A stretch of 54,793 bases of DNA. It comes from Gemmatimonas sp. GTDB taxonomy: Bacteria > Gemmatimonadota > Gemmatimonadetes > Gemmatimonadales > Gemmatimonadaceae. The stretch lies in NCBI GenBank assembly GCA_011390935.1, contig JAABRL010000021.1, forward strand, positions 1 to 54,793, read 5' to 3'. Below the pieces are notes generated by a model, which was not told where the DNA came from, did not search any database, and saw only the letters and a program-made list of their open reading frames with translations. How positions within the stretch are numbered: position 1 is the stretch's first letter; each line of letters begins with the position of its first letter. Both the position numbers and the translations under genes were made by a program. Shown here one piece after another: positions 26,518-35,397 of the stretch.

Positions 26518-27342
26518 TCACACCGCGCCGAGCGCCTCGACGCACATCGCCAGGCAGCTGTGGCAGAGGCTGGCTTCACGGCCGAAGATTCGTCGGCCGA
26601 AGTCGCCGCAGGCGATGCAGGGCACGGTGGGATGCATCTCGGCGGCGTCCGGCTCCGTTGGCCACGTGCTTCCTTCGCTGGCCGGCGCATCATCGGGAAA
26701 CTGGTGTCCCGCCACCGCCTCGAAGTCGCGGACGCACTCGCTGCAGACACCGAGGTCCGACGCCACCGCGATGATCTGGTCGCACATCTCACCGCTGCGG
26801 GTGCAGAAGCCGCAGCTCATCGTGCGCACGGCATGGCCATGGTGGCCGGTCAGCGTCTCGAGCGCCAGAAACACGTAGAGCCCATCGCTGAACATCGCGG
26901 GGTACGCACCGAAGCAGCCGGCCTCACGCGCCAGCCAGGCGGCGAACGCAAACGCCAGCTCCTCGCGTACCAGGAATCGGTTGGGTCGAAGCAGCTCGCG
27001 GCAGGCGTCGATCGAGGCCAGCGTGGTGAAGACCGCCTCGTACGCGTCGGGACGCACGGAGGAATTGCCGCGCGGCCAGAGCCAGACGCCCTCGTCCCGG
27101 TTGTACGTGCCAAGCACCTGCACGTCGGCCTCGAAGGCGGTCTGGTTACCGTACAGGATCGACAGGCGACTCCGGGACAGATCCACCTGGTACGTTTCGT
27201 CGTCGTTCAGACTGTACGGCGGCTGAATATGTGCGTACACGCGAAGCAGCGCATGATTCAGCTCCCTTGCCAACGGCAGCACGTGCGCCTCGATGGCAGC
27301 GTTCAGATCGGGCGGTGGGCTCGTGGGCAGCGCCTCGTCCAC
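26518..27342 (-). CDS. Protein with DUF6882-like domain and two ClpX-type zinc fingers
   Basis: 274 residues from a GTG at 27342 with GGAGG 6 nt upstream. Residues ~20-165 resemble the DUF6882 family (VLGTYNRDEGVWLWPRGNSS). The C-terminal ~90 residues hold two C4 zinc-finger-like blocks: SCGFC ... VCSECV and PCIACG ... LCHSCL. The first also has the ClpX N-terminal spacing and hydrophobic pattern (QIIAVASDLGVCSECV). In ClpX that fold binds substrates and adaptors, so an adaptor or sensor role is possible (inference). It is convergent with the phosphodiesterase gene. Confidence 0.72.
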   Translation of the reverse strand: MDEALPTSPPPDLNAAIEAHVLPLARELNHALLRVYAHIQPPYSLNDDETYQVDLSRSRLSILYGNQTAFEADVQVLGTYNRDEGVWLWPRGNSSVRPDAYEAVFTTLASIDACRELLRPNRFLVREELAFAFAAWLAREAGCFGAYPAMFSDGLYVFLALETLTGHHGHAVRTMSCGFCTRSGEMCDQIIAVASDLGVCSECVRDFEAVAGHQFPDDAPASEGSTWPTEPDAAEMHPTVPCIACGDFGRRIFGREASLCHSCLAMCVEALGAV

Positions 27343-27524
27343 TGGTGTCCTCCATGAGTGAAAGCTCACGACGAAGGATCGGAGATTGTCGTGCGCCACC
27401 ATAACTTTGACCGGAACGCGCGCGCCGGGAATCCCCGGGTGCCGCGCGCCTGCCCGACGTCGGTCGATTCCAGGTGCCACCGACGCGTGGTACGTCGCCA
27501 TTCACCCGCTTCCTTCGCCGCCGC

Positions 27525-29141
27525 GTGACGCTGCTCTCCTGCTCCAATATCGGGATCTCCTTCGGAGCGACCGAACTGCTCAAGAACATCACCTTCACCG
27601 TCGCCGAGGGCGAGCGGTGGGGGATCATCGGGCGCAACGGCGCGGGCAAGACGTCGATCTTCAGCGTCATCACCGGCGACCGCCAGCCCACCGTGGGCGC
27701 CGTGGCGCGCAAGCCGGGGCTGCGACACGCGTTGCTCGACCAGCATCGCGCATTCGAAGGCGCGACCACCGTCTGGCAGGCGGGCGCCGCCGCGTGGCGC
27801 GAGGTCATGGCGCTCGAGCAGCGCATCGCCGACATGGCCATGCAGCTCGGTGAGCTGGGTGACAAGGTGACCGACGAGTTCCTCGAGCAGTTCGGGCGGG
27901 AGCAGGAGCGATTCGGCGACCTCGGCGGCTACGAGTACCACGCCCGCGTGGACGCCGTGCTGCAGGGCCTCGGTTTCGACGCCGAGGAATCGAAGACGCG
28001 GCTCGTCACCACGCTATCAGGGGGCGAGCGCGGACGTGTGGGGCTCGCCGCACAGCTCATCGCGCCGGCCGACCTGCTGCTGCTCGACGAGCCCACCAAC
28101 CATCTCGATCTCGACACCATCAACTGGCTGCAGGAGTGGCTCAAGGACGCCGACGAAACCGTGCTGGTCGTCTCACACGACCGTGCGTTCCTCGACGCCA
28201 TCTGTACGCACATCCTGCACATCGAAGCGAAGTCGAGCGAGTCGTACAAAGGCAACTACAGCGCGTTCGTGCCGCAGCGCGCCGAGCGTCGCCTCACGCG
28301 CGACCGCGAGGTGGAGAAGCAGCGCGCGTACGTGAAGAAGGAGGAGGAGTACATTCGGCGGAATCTCGCCGGCGTGAACTCTTTCCAGGCCAAGGGCAAG
28401 CGCAAGCGGCTCGAGCGGCTGCCGCGACTCGCGCCGCCGCCCGGCGATCCAGCCGCGATGTCCCTCGAGTTCAAGGTGGCCGACCGCGGCGGTGATCAGG
28501 TGATCGCCATTGAGGCGTTGCGTGTGGAAGTGCCGGGGCGTGTGCTCGTGGACGACTTCACGGCGGTGCTGCGGCGCAACGATTTCGTTGCCCTTGTGGG
28601 ACCGAATGGTGCAGGCAAGTCGAGCTTCATCGCCACCATCATGGGCGATCGCGAACCGGCCAGTGGGCAGGCGCGCATCGGCAGCTCCATCTCGCCGGCG
28701 TACTTCCGCCAGGACCTCAGCGACCTGCCGCTCACACTCTCCATGTACGACGCCATTCAGGCCCAGCGCCCGCTCTGGAGTCGGGGCAGTGTGCAGAATC
28801 ATCTGGGCGCGTTCGGCTTCAGCGGCGAGGAGGTGTTTCGCGAGATTCGCTCGCTCAGCGGCGGCGAGCGCGCCCGCATGGCGCTGGCCATCATGACGCT
28901 CACCGGGGCGAACCTGCTGGTGCTCGACGAGCCCACGAATCACCTCGACGTGGAGAACATCGAAGTGCTCGAGGACGCACTGGGTGAGTACGAAGGGACT
29001 GTACTCATCGTGAGCCACGACCGCGCGTTCCTGCGCGAGGTGGCCACGCGGGTGTGGTGGTTCGACGGCACGCGCCTGGTGGACTTCGACGGCCCGTTCG
29101 TGGAGTGGGAGGCCGATCAGGCGCGGCGGCGCACGTCCTGA
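27525..29141 (+). CDS. ABC-F family ATPase
   Basis: 538 residues with two ABC domains and no membrane segments. Domain 1: GRNGAGKTS, LSGGERGRVGLAAQL, LLLLDEPTNHLDLDT. Domain 2: GPNGAGKSS, LSGGERARMALAIM, LLVLDEPTNHLDVEN. The interdomain linker (residues ~230-300) is charged and helical (DREVEKQRAYVKKEEEYI), like the P-site-tRNA interaction motif of ABC-F proteins. It probably acts on ribosomes (translation factor or antibiotic protection). The GTG at 27525 starts the protein right before the first ABC domain. Confidence 0.92.
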   Translation: MTLLSCSNIGISFGATELLKNITFTVAEGERWGIIGRNGAGKTSIFSVITGDRQPTVGAVARKPGLRHALLDQHRAFEGATTVWQAGAAAWREVMALEQRIADMAMQLGELGDKVTDEFLEQFGREQERFGDLGGYEYHARVDAVLQGLGFDAEESKTRLVTTLSGGERGRVGLAAQLIAPADLLLLDEPTNHLDLDTINWLQEWLKDADETVLVVSHDRAFLDAICTHILHIEAKSSESYKGNYSAFVPQRAERRLTRDREVEKQRAYVKKEEEYIRRNLAGVNSFQAKGKRKRLERLPRLAPPPGDPAAMSLEFKVADRGGDQVIAIEALRVEVPGRVLVDDFTAVLRRNDFVALVGPNGAGKSSFIATIMGDREPASGQARIGSSISPAYFRQDLSDLPLTLSMYDAIQAQRPLWSRGSVQNHLGAFGFSGEEVFREIRSLSGGERARMALAIMTLTGANLLVLDEPTNHLDVENIEVLEDALGEYEGTVLIVSHDRAFLREVATRVWWFDGTRLVDFDGPFVEWEADQARRRTS

Positions 29142-29302
29142 AACCGGGTCGAGCGGTGCGACGTCCGTGCCGGTGGGTCGCAATCGCCTTCGGACGTGCG
29201 CGCCGTGGTGAGACCCAGGTTCTGTGCGGGGAGCATGGCGGGCGCGGTTGCCATGCCAAGGTACAGCACAGCCACTCGGCTCAAGGCGGTTCGCGCGGGC
29301 AT
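29117..29302 (-). CDS. Possible small secreted protein, doubtful
   Basis: A 61-residue open frame from the ATG at 29302, with a signal-like start (MPARTALSRVAVLYLGMATA, then AMLPAQ) and a polar tail. No Shine-Dalgarno precedes it; the upstream bases are C-rich. It overlaps the end of the ABC-F gene. It lies downstream of the channel gene on the same strand. It is kept only because the signal peptide looks genuine. Confidence 0.25.
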   Translation of the reverse strand: MPARTALSRVAVLYLGMATAPAMLPAQNLGLTTARTSEGDCDPPARTSHRSTRFQDVRRRA

Positions 29303-29328
29303 GCGGAGAGGGGAGGGGTAGGCAGGCA

Positions 29329-30162
29329 TCACAGCTCGGACGCGCGTTGCGACAGCGCACGGATCTCATCGCGTAGCGCGCTGAGCTCATCCCGAACCGC
29401 CGTCAGCTGTCTGGCACCAGCGACCTCCGACTCGGCACTGTCGGCGTCGCGCCCGACAAAGAACGTCGCCAAGGCGGCCGTAACGTAGCCGAAGACTCCA
29501 AAAGCATAGAGGGCCAGGAATACGCAGAGGACACGTCCTTCGGCCGTCTGCGGCCAGTATTCCGAGCCCATCGTGGTCATGAGCATCGCGGTCCACCACA
29601 GCGCGTCCGTGTAGCTTCGCGGACCACCCACCGCCTCGTTTTCGAACGCAAACATGCCCGCCGCACCGGCGAACGTGACCAGAAGCGTGAGTCCGCTGAC
29701 GTAGGCGAATCCTCGTCGCGTCAGACTCTCACCCAACGCCTTCATCCCGCGATTCAACGAACTGATTACGCGGAACAGACGCAACCCTCGCCCTGCTCGC
29801 GCCACACGGAGCAGCCGAAACGCCCGGAAAATGCGAAACACCCGCAGCGCGGGAACGAGAAGCGAGATGATGGTGAGCCAGTTCCGCTTGACGTAGTCCC
29901 ATTTGTCCGGGGCGAGGACAAGTGTCACCGCGAAGTCGACGATGAAGACGGCCCAGATGGTGAGGCCGAGTGCATTGAACAGGGCACTCTCTTCGCGTAC
30001 GAGCTCGAGAATCAGGAGCAATAGCCAGGCGAATGCCAGCACGAGCATCGGCGTCTCGAGCCAGTCCTCCACCCGCCGCAACAACTCGTATCGCTCGCGA
30101 GTCAGCTCCTCCTCGTCTGCGGCTGGTGCGTGTGCGCCGTGTTTCGGATCCTCGTTGGTCAT
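29329..30162 (-). CDS. Voltage-gated-type cation channel, K+ channel superfamily
   Basis: 277 residues from the ATG at 30162 with AAGGGG 7 nt upstream. It has a six-helix channel layout. S4 is highly basic (LRVFRIFRAFRLLRVARAGR, continuing GLRLFRV). The pore helix is DALWWTAMLMTTMGSEYWP, and S6 is CVFLALYAFGVFGYVTAALA. The selectivity filter reads TMGSEYWP instead of TVGYGD, so K+ selectivity is not assured. The C-terminus is a short coiled coil (LTAVRDELSALRDEIRALSQ) likely used for tetramerisation. Confidence 0.88.
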   Translation of the reverse strand: MTNEDPKHGAHAPAADEEELTRERYELLRRVEDWLETPMLVLAFAWLLLLILELVREESALFNALGLTIWAVFIVDFAVTLVLAPDKWDYVKRNWLTIISLLVPALRVFRIFRAFRLLRVARAGRGLRLFRVISSLNRGMKALGESLTRRGFAYVSGLTLLVTFAGAAGMFAFENEAVGGPRSYTDALWWTAMLMTTMGSEYWPQTAEGRVLCVFLALYAFGVFGYVTAALATFFVGRDADSAESEVAGARQLTAVRDELSALRDEIRALSQRASEL

Positions 30163-30425
30163 CGGTTTCCCCTTGTGTGAGTCACGCCACCTGCTGTGCT
30201 GGCACGTCTGCCATTCCACATACCCGATCGTGCGGCGCGGCGTGCCGACCTTGCGTGTGCAGATCGTCTGCCTCGGACCGCTCGATCTCACCCAGCACCC
30301 CGGTCGGGAGCAGCGACTCCTGCGTGCGACCGTACTCGGACCATGTCCATCGGCATACCTCACGCGGACGATTGTTGGAGCGTCGTCGGTCCGGCATGAT
30401 ATGACATGCACTCCGCCTCTCGACG

Positions 30426-32252
30426 ATGAGCGACACCGCAACGCCGTCGCTGATGCCGGTGTCCACCGATGACACCGACGCGTACCCCAGACCGCAACTC
30501 GAGCGGTCGCACTGGGTGAGCCTGAATGGTCCATGGCGATTTCGCACGGACGACGAGAAACGCTACGCGCATCCGCGCGACATTGACGAGTGGCCACAGG
30601 AAATCCGTGTCCCGTATCCACCGGAGTCGAACGCGAGCGGCATCGGCGATCGCGGATTTCACTTTGCGTGCTGGTATCAGCGAGAGTTCACCATGCGCGC
30701 GGACGGGCAGCGGGTGCTGCTGCACTTCGGTGCGGTGGATTATCGCGCGCGCGTCTGGGTGAACGATCGGTACGTGGTGAGCCACGAGGGTGGACACACG
30801 TCGTTTTCCGTCGACATCACGAGCGTGCTCGATCCGTCGGGTGAACAGGTCGTGACCGTGTTCGTGGAAGACGACCCGCACGAACTCACCAAGCCTCGCG
30901 GCAAGCAGGACTGGCAGCTCGAGCCGCACTCGATCTGGTATCCGCGCACGACCGGCATCTGGCAGACGGTCTGGCTCGAGCGGGTGGGGCGTACGTACAT
31001 CGAGAAGATTCGCTGGACGCCGTTCGTCGAGAACTTCGCGCTGCACTTCGAAGCGCGCATCGTGGGCGACCCGCGGGAGAATCTGTGGCTCGATCTTGCG
31101 CTCCATCACAACGGACGCCTGCTCGCCAGTGACTCCTACCGCGTGATCGATCGCGAGGCAGATCGGCGTATCATCCTCTCCGATCCGGGCATTGACGACT
31201 ACCGGAACGAGCTGCTCTGGAGTCCCGAGAATCCACAGCTCATTCGCGCACACGTGCGGCTGCGTTGTGGTGATGAGGTGCTGGATGAGTTTCTGTCCTA
31301 TACAGCATTGCGATCGGTCGCCATATCACGCGACTACCTGCTGCTCAACGGGCGGCCGTACCCGCTGCGTCTGGTGCTGGATCAGGGCTACTGGCCGGAC
31401 ACGCTCCTGGCGGCACCCAACGATGCCGCGCTGCGCCGCGACGTGGAGCTGGCGAAGGCCATGGGCTTCAACGGCGTGCGCAAGCATCAGAAGATCGAAA
31501 GCCCCCGCTACCTCTACTGGGCAGACACCCTTGGCTTGCTCGTGTGGGAGGAGATGCCCTCGGCCTACCGCTTCACCCGCACGGCCATCAAGCGCCTCAT
31601 CCGCGAATGGAGCGATGTCATCGAACGCGACTACAGTCATCCGTGCGTGATCGTGTGGGTGCCCTTCAACGAATCGTGGGGCGTGCCGGAGCTCACATCG
31701 GTCGGGGCGCATCGCCATGCGGTCGAGGCGCTGTACCACCTCACCAAGACGCTTGACCCGACGCGACCGGTCATCGGCAACGATGGATGGGAAAGCAGTG
31801 CCACGGACATCATCGGCATCCACGACTACGATGACAACCTCGAGCATCTGCGCCAACGCTATGGTCCCGAAGTGAGTACGCAGCAGCTGTTCGACCGTCG
31901 GCGGCCCGGCGGTCGCATTCTCACGCTCGATGGCTATCCCCACCGCGGGCAACCCATCATGCTCACCGAGTTCGGTGGCATCGCGTACGATACGAGCCGG
32001 GACGCGAGCGCAACCGAAACGTGGGGCTACTCCGTGGCGGAGGGCGAGGCCGAGTTTGCAAGGAAGTTCACCGAGCTCGTCGAAGTCGTGACGCACACGG
32101 CTTTGTTCAGCGGCTACTGCTACACGCAGTTTGCGGACACCTTTCAGGAGGCGAATGGCCTGCTCACCGCCGACCGGCAGCCCAAGATGCCGATTGAGCA
32201 GATCGCCACGGCCGTTCGCATGTCGCGTTCCCGAATCGCAGGTGGCGTGTAG
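30426..32252 (+). CDS. Glycoside hydrolase family 2 enzyme (beta-galactosidase-like)
   Basis: 608 residues with no signal peptide, so cytoplasmic. A sugar-binding jelly roll (RVLLHFGAVDYRARVWVNDR) comes first, then an Ig-like domain, then the TIM barrel. The acid/base Glu is in VPFNESWG (E416) and the nucleophile in MLTEFGG (E515). The length is short for LacZ and nearer to beta-glucuronidase-like members. The gene abuts galK (TAG then ATG) and overlapping galM, which argues for release of galactose from a beta-galactoside. Confidence 0.9.
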   Translation: MSDTATPSLMPVSTDDTDAYPRPQLERSHWVSLNGPWRFRTDDEKRYAHPRDIDEWPQEIRVPYPPESNASGIGDRGFHFACWYQREFTMRADGQRVLLHFGAVDYRARVWVNDRYVVSHEGGHTSFSVDITSVLDPSGEQVVTVFVEDDPHELTKPRGKQDWQLEPHSIWYPRTTGIWQTVWLERVGRTYIEKIRWTPFVENFALHFEARIVGDPRENLWLDLALHHNGRLLASDSYRVIDREADRRIILSDPGIDDYRNELLWSPENPQLIRAHVRLRCGDEVLDEFLSYTALRSVAISRDYLLLNGRPYPLRLVLDQGYWPDTLLAAPNDAALRRDVELAKAMGFNGVRKHQKIESPRYLYWADTLGLLVWEEMPSAYRFTRTAIKRLIREWSDVIERDYSHPCVIVWVPFNESWGVPELTSVGAHRHAVEALYHLTKTLDPTRPVIGNDGWESSATDIIGIHDYDDNLEHLRQRYGPEVSTQQLFDRRRPGGRILTLDGYPHRGQPIMLTEFGGIAYDTSRDASATETWGYSVAEGEAEFARKFTELVEVVTHTALFSGYCYTQFADTFQEANGLLTADRQPKMPIEQIATAVRMSRSRIAGGV

Positions 32253-33344
32253 ATGCGCCTCGCGTCCACGTTTCGCGAACGCTTTGGAGGTGCGTCACCG
32301 ACCACGGCGACGAGCGCGCCCGGGCGCGTGAACCTGCTCGGCGAGCACACCGACTACAACGATGGGTATGTGCTGCCGACGGCGATTCCACAGCGGACGT
32401 GGGTCGCGCTGCGAGCAAATGGTGGGCCGGAACATGTGCTGCACGCGCTCGCACTCAGCGAATCGGCGCGATTCAGCACGGAACGCCCACCGGCTGAGCC
32501 GTTCGCACGCTACGTCCACGGCTGTTTCGAAGTGCTGCGCGAGTGGGGGGCAGAGCTGCCGCACTTCGACGTGCTGGTGGACTCGGACGTGCCGATCGGC
32601 GTGGGGCTGTCCTCCAGTGCCGCGCTCGAGGTGGCGACCCTGCGCGCTGTACGCGAGGAGCGGTCACTGCGTGCCATCGACGATGTGCAACTCGCGCAGC
32701 TCGCGCAGCGCGCCGAAATCGAGTTTGCGGGTGTACGCTGCGGCATCATGGACCAGATGGCCTCGAGTCTCGCGGACACCGATCGCATGCTGTTTCTCGA
32801 CACCCGCACGCTCGAGCGGGCACTGCTGCCGGTGCCGGCGCGGATTCTCGTGATCGATTCCGGTATCAGCCGCTCGCTCTCCGACACCGCGTACAACCAG
32901 CGCCGAGCGGAGTGCGAAGTGGCCGCACGCCTCCTCGGCGTGCGGGCGTTGCGCGACATCGAAGACATCACTGCGCTTGCGGCGTTGCCGACGCTGCTCG
33001 CGCGTCGAGCGCGTCATGTCGTCACCGAGAATGCACGGGTCCTGCTGGCGTGTGGCACCGCCGGAACACCAGCGGTAAGCGCGATCCAGTTCGGGGAACT
33101 GATGAACGCCTCGCACGGCAGCCTCCGCGACGACTTCGAGGTGTCGGTGCCCGAACTCGACTGGCTCGTCGCACTGTTGCAACTGCACGACGGGGTGTAC
33201 GGCGCACGGCTCACGGGCGCCGGCTTCGGCGGCGCGTGCGTGGCACTCTGTCGCGATGATCCGTCGCAGGTCGCACACGACGTGTTGCGTGAATACAACC
33301 GTGACGACCGCCACGGTCAGATGCTGGTGCCGACGTCCGCGTGA
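32253..33344 (+). CDS. galK: Galactokinase
   Basis: 363 residues, normal length. The GHMP kinase signatures are present: APGRVNLLGEHTDYNDGYVL (galactokinase N-terminal signature), PIGVGLSSSAALEVA (ATP-binding loop) and LTGAGFGGACVAL (C-terminal motif). It phosphorylates galactose to galactose-1-phosphate in the Leloir pathway. The ATG follows the GH2 stop directly, and its own stop overlaps the next start, so all three genes are tightly coupled. galT and galE are not in the window. Confidence 0.96.
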   Translation: MRLASTFRERFGGASPTTATSAPGRVNLLGEHTDYNDGYVLPTAIPQRTWVALRANGGPEHVLHALALSESARFSTERPPAEPFARYVHGCFEVLREWGAELPHFDVLVDSDVPIGVGLSSSAALEVATLRAVREERSLRAIDDVQLAQLAQRAEIEFAGVRCGIMDQMASSLADTDRMLFLDTRTLERALLPVPARILVIDSGISRSLSDTAYNQRRAECEVAARLLGVRALRDIEDITALAALPTLLARRARHVVTENARVLLACGTAGTPAVSAIQFGELMNASHGSLRDDFEVSVPELDWLVALLQLHDGVYGARLTGAGFGGACVALCRDDPSQVAHDVLREYNRDDRHGQMLVPTSA

Positions 33345-34261
33345 CGCATCGGCGTGTCCGCATGAGACCGCTCACGCACACGCTGCGCACCGAGAGCCTC
33401 GCGGCGACGTTTCGTCTTGCGCCACAGCTGCTCGGCGTGTCGCTGCGTCATCGCGGCGTCGAACTGCTGCGCCAAGTGGACGACCTCGAGCGGTTGGCGA
33501 TTCGGGGTGATCCGTGTGGCATTGCGATGCTGCATCCCTGGGCGAACCGGCTCGAACAGCATGGATATCGGGCCGCGGGTGCGGAGGTCGCCCTCGCCAT
33601 GCATTCGCCGCTGCTGCGAGCAGACGCGCATGGACTGCCGCTGCACGGAGTGCCGTGGTCTCTGCTGCCCACGAGTGCACCGCGCGGCGATGGCAGTTCG
33701 TGCCGCGTTCGTATCGACTGGCGCGACGATCGATTGCTGGAGATTTTTCCCTTTCGGCACTCGCTCGATTTCCGTGCCTCGGTGGAGGGGTCGGCGCTCA
33801 CAATCACGACGGAACTGCGCGCCACGGGCACCGAACACGTGCCGGTGAGTTTCGGATTTCACCCGTACTTTGGCTTGCCGGGTCTGACGCGACGCGCGTG
33901 GCGGCTCGGCTTGCCGGAACGCCGACACATCCAGCTCGATGCGCGCGGTCTGCCGACCGGCGGGACGCGCCTGCTCTCGGCCTCACACCACACGCTTGGC
34001 AACACGTCGCACGACGATGCCTTCGCACTCACGCGTTCAACGGCCGAGTTTTCGATCGCCGATGATTCACGTCAGATCAGTCTGCACTGCGTGGACGGCT
34101 ATACGCACGTGCAACTGTACGCGCCCCCGGATCAGGCGTTTGTGTGCATCGAGCCGATGACGGCGCCCGTGAACGCACTGTGCAGCGGTGGCGGGCTGCG
34201 AACCGTCGCGCCGAGCGAGGTATTCAGCGCGACGTTTCGTCTGGTCGTCTCAGCGCACTGA
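33341..34261 (+). CDS. galM: Aldose 1-epimerase (galactose mutarotase)
   Basis: 306 residues from the GTG at 33341, which overlaps the galK stop as GTGA; an ATG at 33362 is the alternative. The catalytic His is in VSFGFHPYFGL and the catalytic Glu in VCIEPMTAPVNAL, both conserved. HPWANRL and the beta-sandwich pattern match the family. It interconverts galactose anomers, supplying the alpha form used by GalK. Confidence 0.93.
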   Translation: MTHRRVRMRPLTHTLRTESLAATFRLAPQLLGVSLRHRGVELLRQVDDLERLAIRGDPCGIAMLHPWANRLEQHGYRAAGAEVALAMHSPLLRADAHGLPLHGVPWSLLPTSAPRGDGSSCRVRIDWRDDRLLEIFPFRHSLDFRASVEGSALTITTELRATGTEHVPVSFGFHPYFGLPGLTRRAWRLGLPERRHIQLDARGLPTGGTRLLSASHHTLGNTSHDDAFALTRSTAEFSIADDSRQISLHCVDGYTHVQLYAPPDQAFVCIEPMTAPVNALCSGGGLRTVAPSEVFSATFRLVVSAH

Positions 34262-34984
34262 CAAGCGCGGGTCCACCCGCAGAATGATTGTCTTGCGCGC
34301 GGCCACGAGTTCATCGATCGCGTCGGCAAACGGTGCTTCACGATACCTGCGCTCGCGTTCATGCCATGCGCCCAGCGAGGTGATCCCGTGGATGCGGAGC
34401 AGATGCCAGCCGTCGCTCACCAGCATGCGCCCGCCTTCGGACCATTCAACGAGCATCTCGGCGCGCTCGAAAGGGCGGACCGCATCGACGAGCAGACGCT
34501 CAAAGGAACGCCGGGCTCCCGGCGCGACGCGCAGGTATTCGAAGACGATGAGCGGCGTGTCTTCGCGCGCTGCATCACTCCACGCGGGTTCGATCTCCAC
34601 AAACTGATCGTGATGCCACTGGGACATCGCGGCCAGCGTACCATACAGGGCAAGCGCGCCGGGCGCCTGTTCGCGGAGTGCCGCGTTCGCCGTATCCATG
34701 CCCGCCATGCCGCGGTAGCTGCTGACGACTACCAGATCGAGCGGCTCCGGACTCTCAATCTCTCGATAGCCGCGGAATCGCCTCAGCGCTGGCAGCTGCG
34801 CGTACGCGGGGCGCAGTTGTTCCTCGTATATGCGCAGTGCATCGCCGCTGCGGCCGGGCTCGAACAGGAACGTCACGAGCTGGCGGACTTCCGGAAGCGC
34901 GTCCTGGGCGCTTGCCTCACGGTGTTGGATCTGCAGGAGGCCGATGAACAGCAGCGTGCACAGGACGACTCTCTGTGTTCGCAT
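34250..34984 (-). CDS. Secreted protein, possible NIPSNAP/dimeric ferredoxin-like fold
   Basis: 244 residues from the ATG at 34984. A signal peptide (VVLCTLLFIGLLQIQHREASAQ) is clear. The mature region may contain two alpha-beta ferredoxin-like halves (RQLVTFLFEPGRSGDALRIY and TPLIVFEYLRVAPGARRSFE), as in NIPSNAP or Dabb-type proteins. This is a weak structural impression. It ends inside the last 12 nt of galM, tail-to-tail. Function unknown. Confidence 0.68.
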   Translation of the reverse strand: MRTQRVVLCTLLFIGLLQIQHREASAQDALPEVRQLVTFLFEPGRSGDALRIYEEQLRPAYAQLPALRRFRGYREIESPEPLDLVVVSSYRGMAGMDTANAALREQAPGALALYGTLAAMSQWHHDQFVEIEPAWSDAAREDTPLIVFEYLRVAPGARRSFERLLVDAVRPFERAEMLVEWSEGGRMLVSDGWHLLRIHGITSLGAWHERERRYREAPFADAIDELVAARKTIILRVDPRLSVR

Positions 34985-35397
34985 GCCGCAGGATACGCTC
35001 GAAGGCGTGGAGCGTGCGCTGACCAGTGTCTTCACCAATGGACTCCGATGGCAATGAGGCGTTGATCGTGACGAGGGTGCTCACCGCAACATGCGTCGCG
35101 GAGCAGCCGGTGCGGAAGCCATCTGCTGCGTATACGCACTCCTCGTGTGTGATCCCCTCCCCGGTGCGGACGGGAATTGCCCTCCTGAGACAAATGGTTC
35201 GTGTGCGGGAGATGCACGACCTTTCGGTTCAGGCAGGAATCCGGGTCGAAGATGCGCTGCTGCGCTCCACGTGCCGCATCAGAGGGACGGGTTCGCTGCG
35301 CGGCATCACGAGTTCGACGCGATGACGGTAACCGGGCCACACAACGTGGCGTTGGACATGCCGGCACTGCATGACTTACCACGAGGAGACCACGACC
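34985..35397. other. Intergenic region with no gene found
   Basis: A 413-bp gap between two divergent genes. The short open frames here have no signal, domain or ribosome site. It probably holds the promoters of the secreted protein (minus strand) and of the PRC-barrel/YsnF gene (plus strand). No repeat or strong hairpin was seen. Confidence 0.5.
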
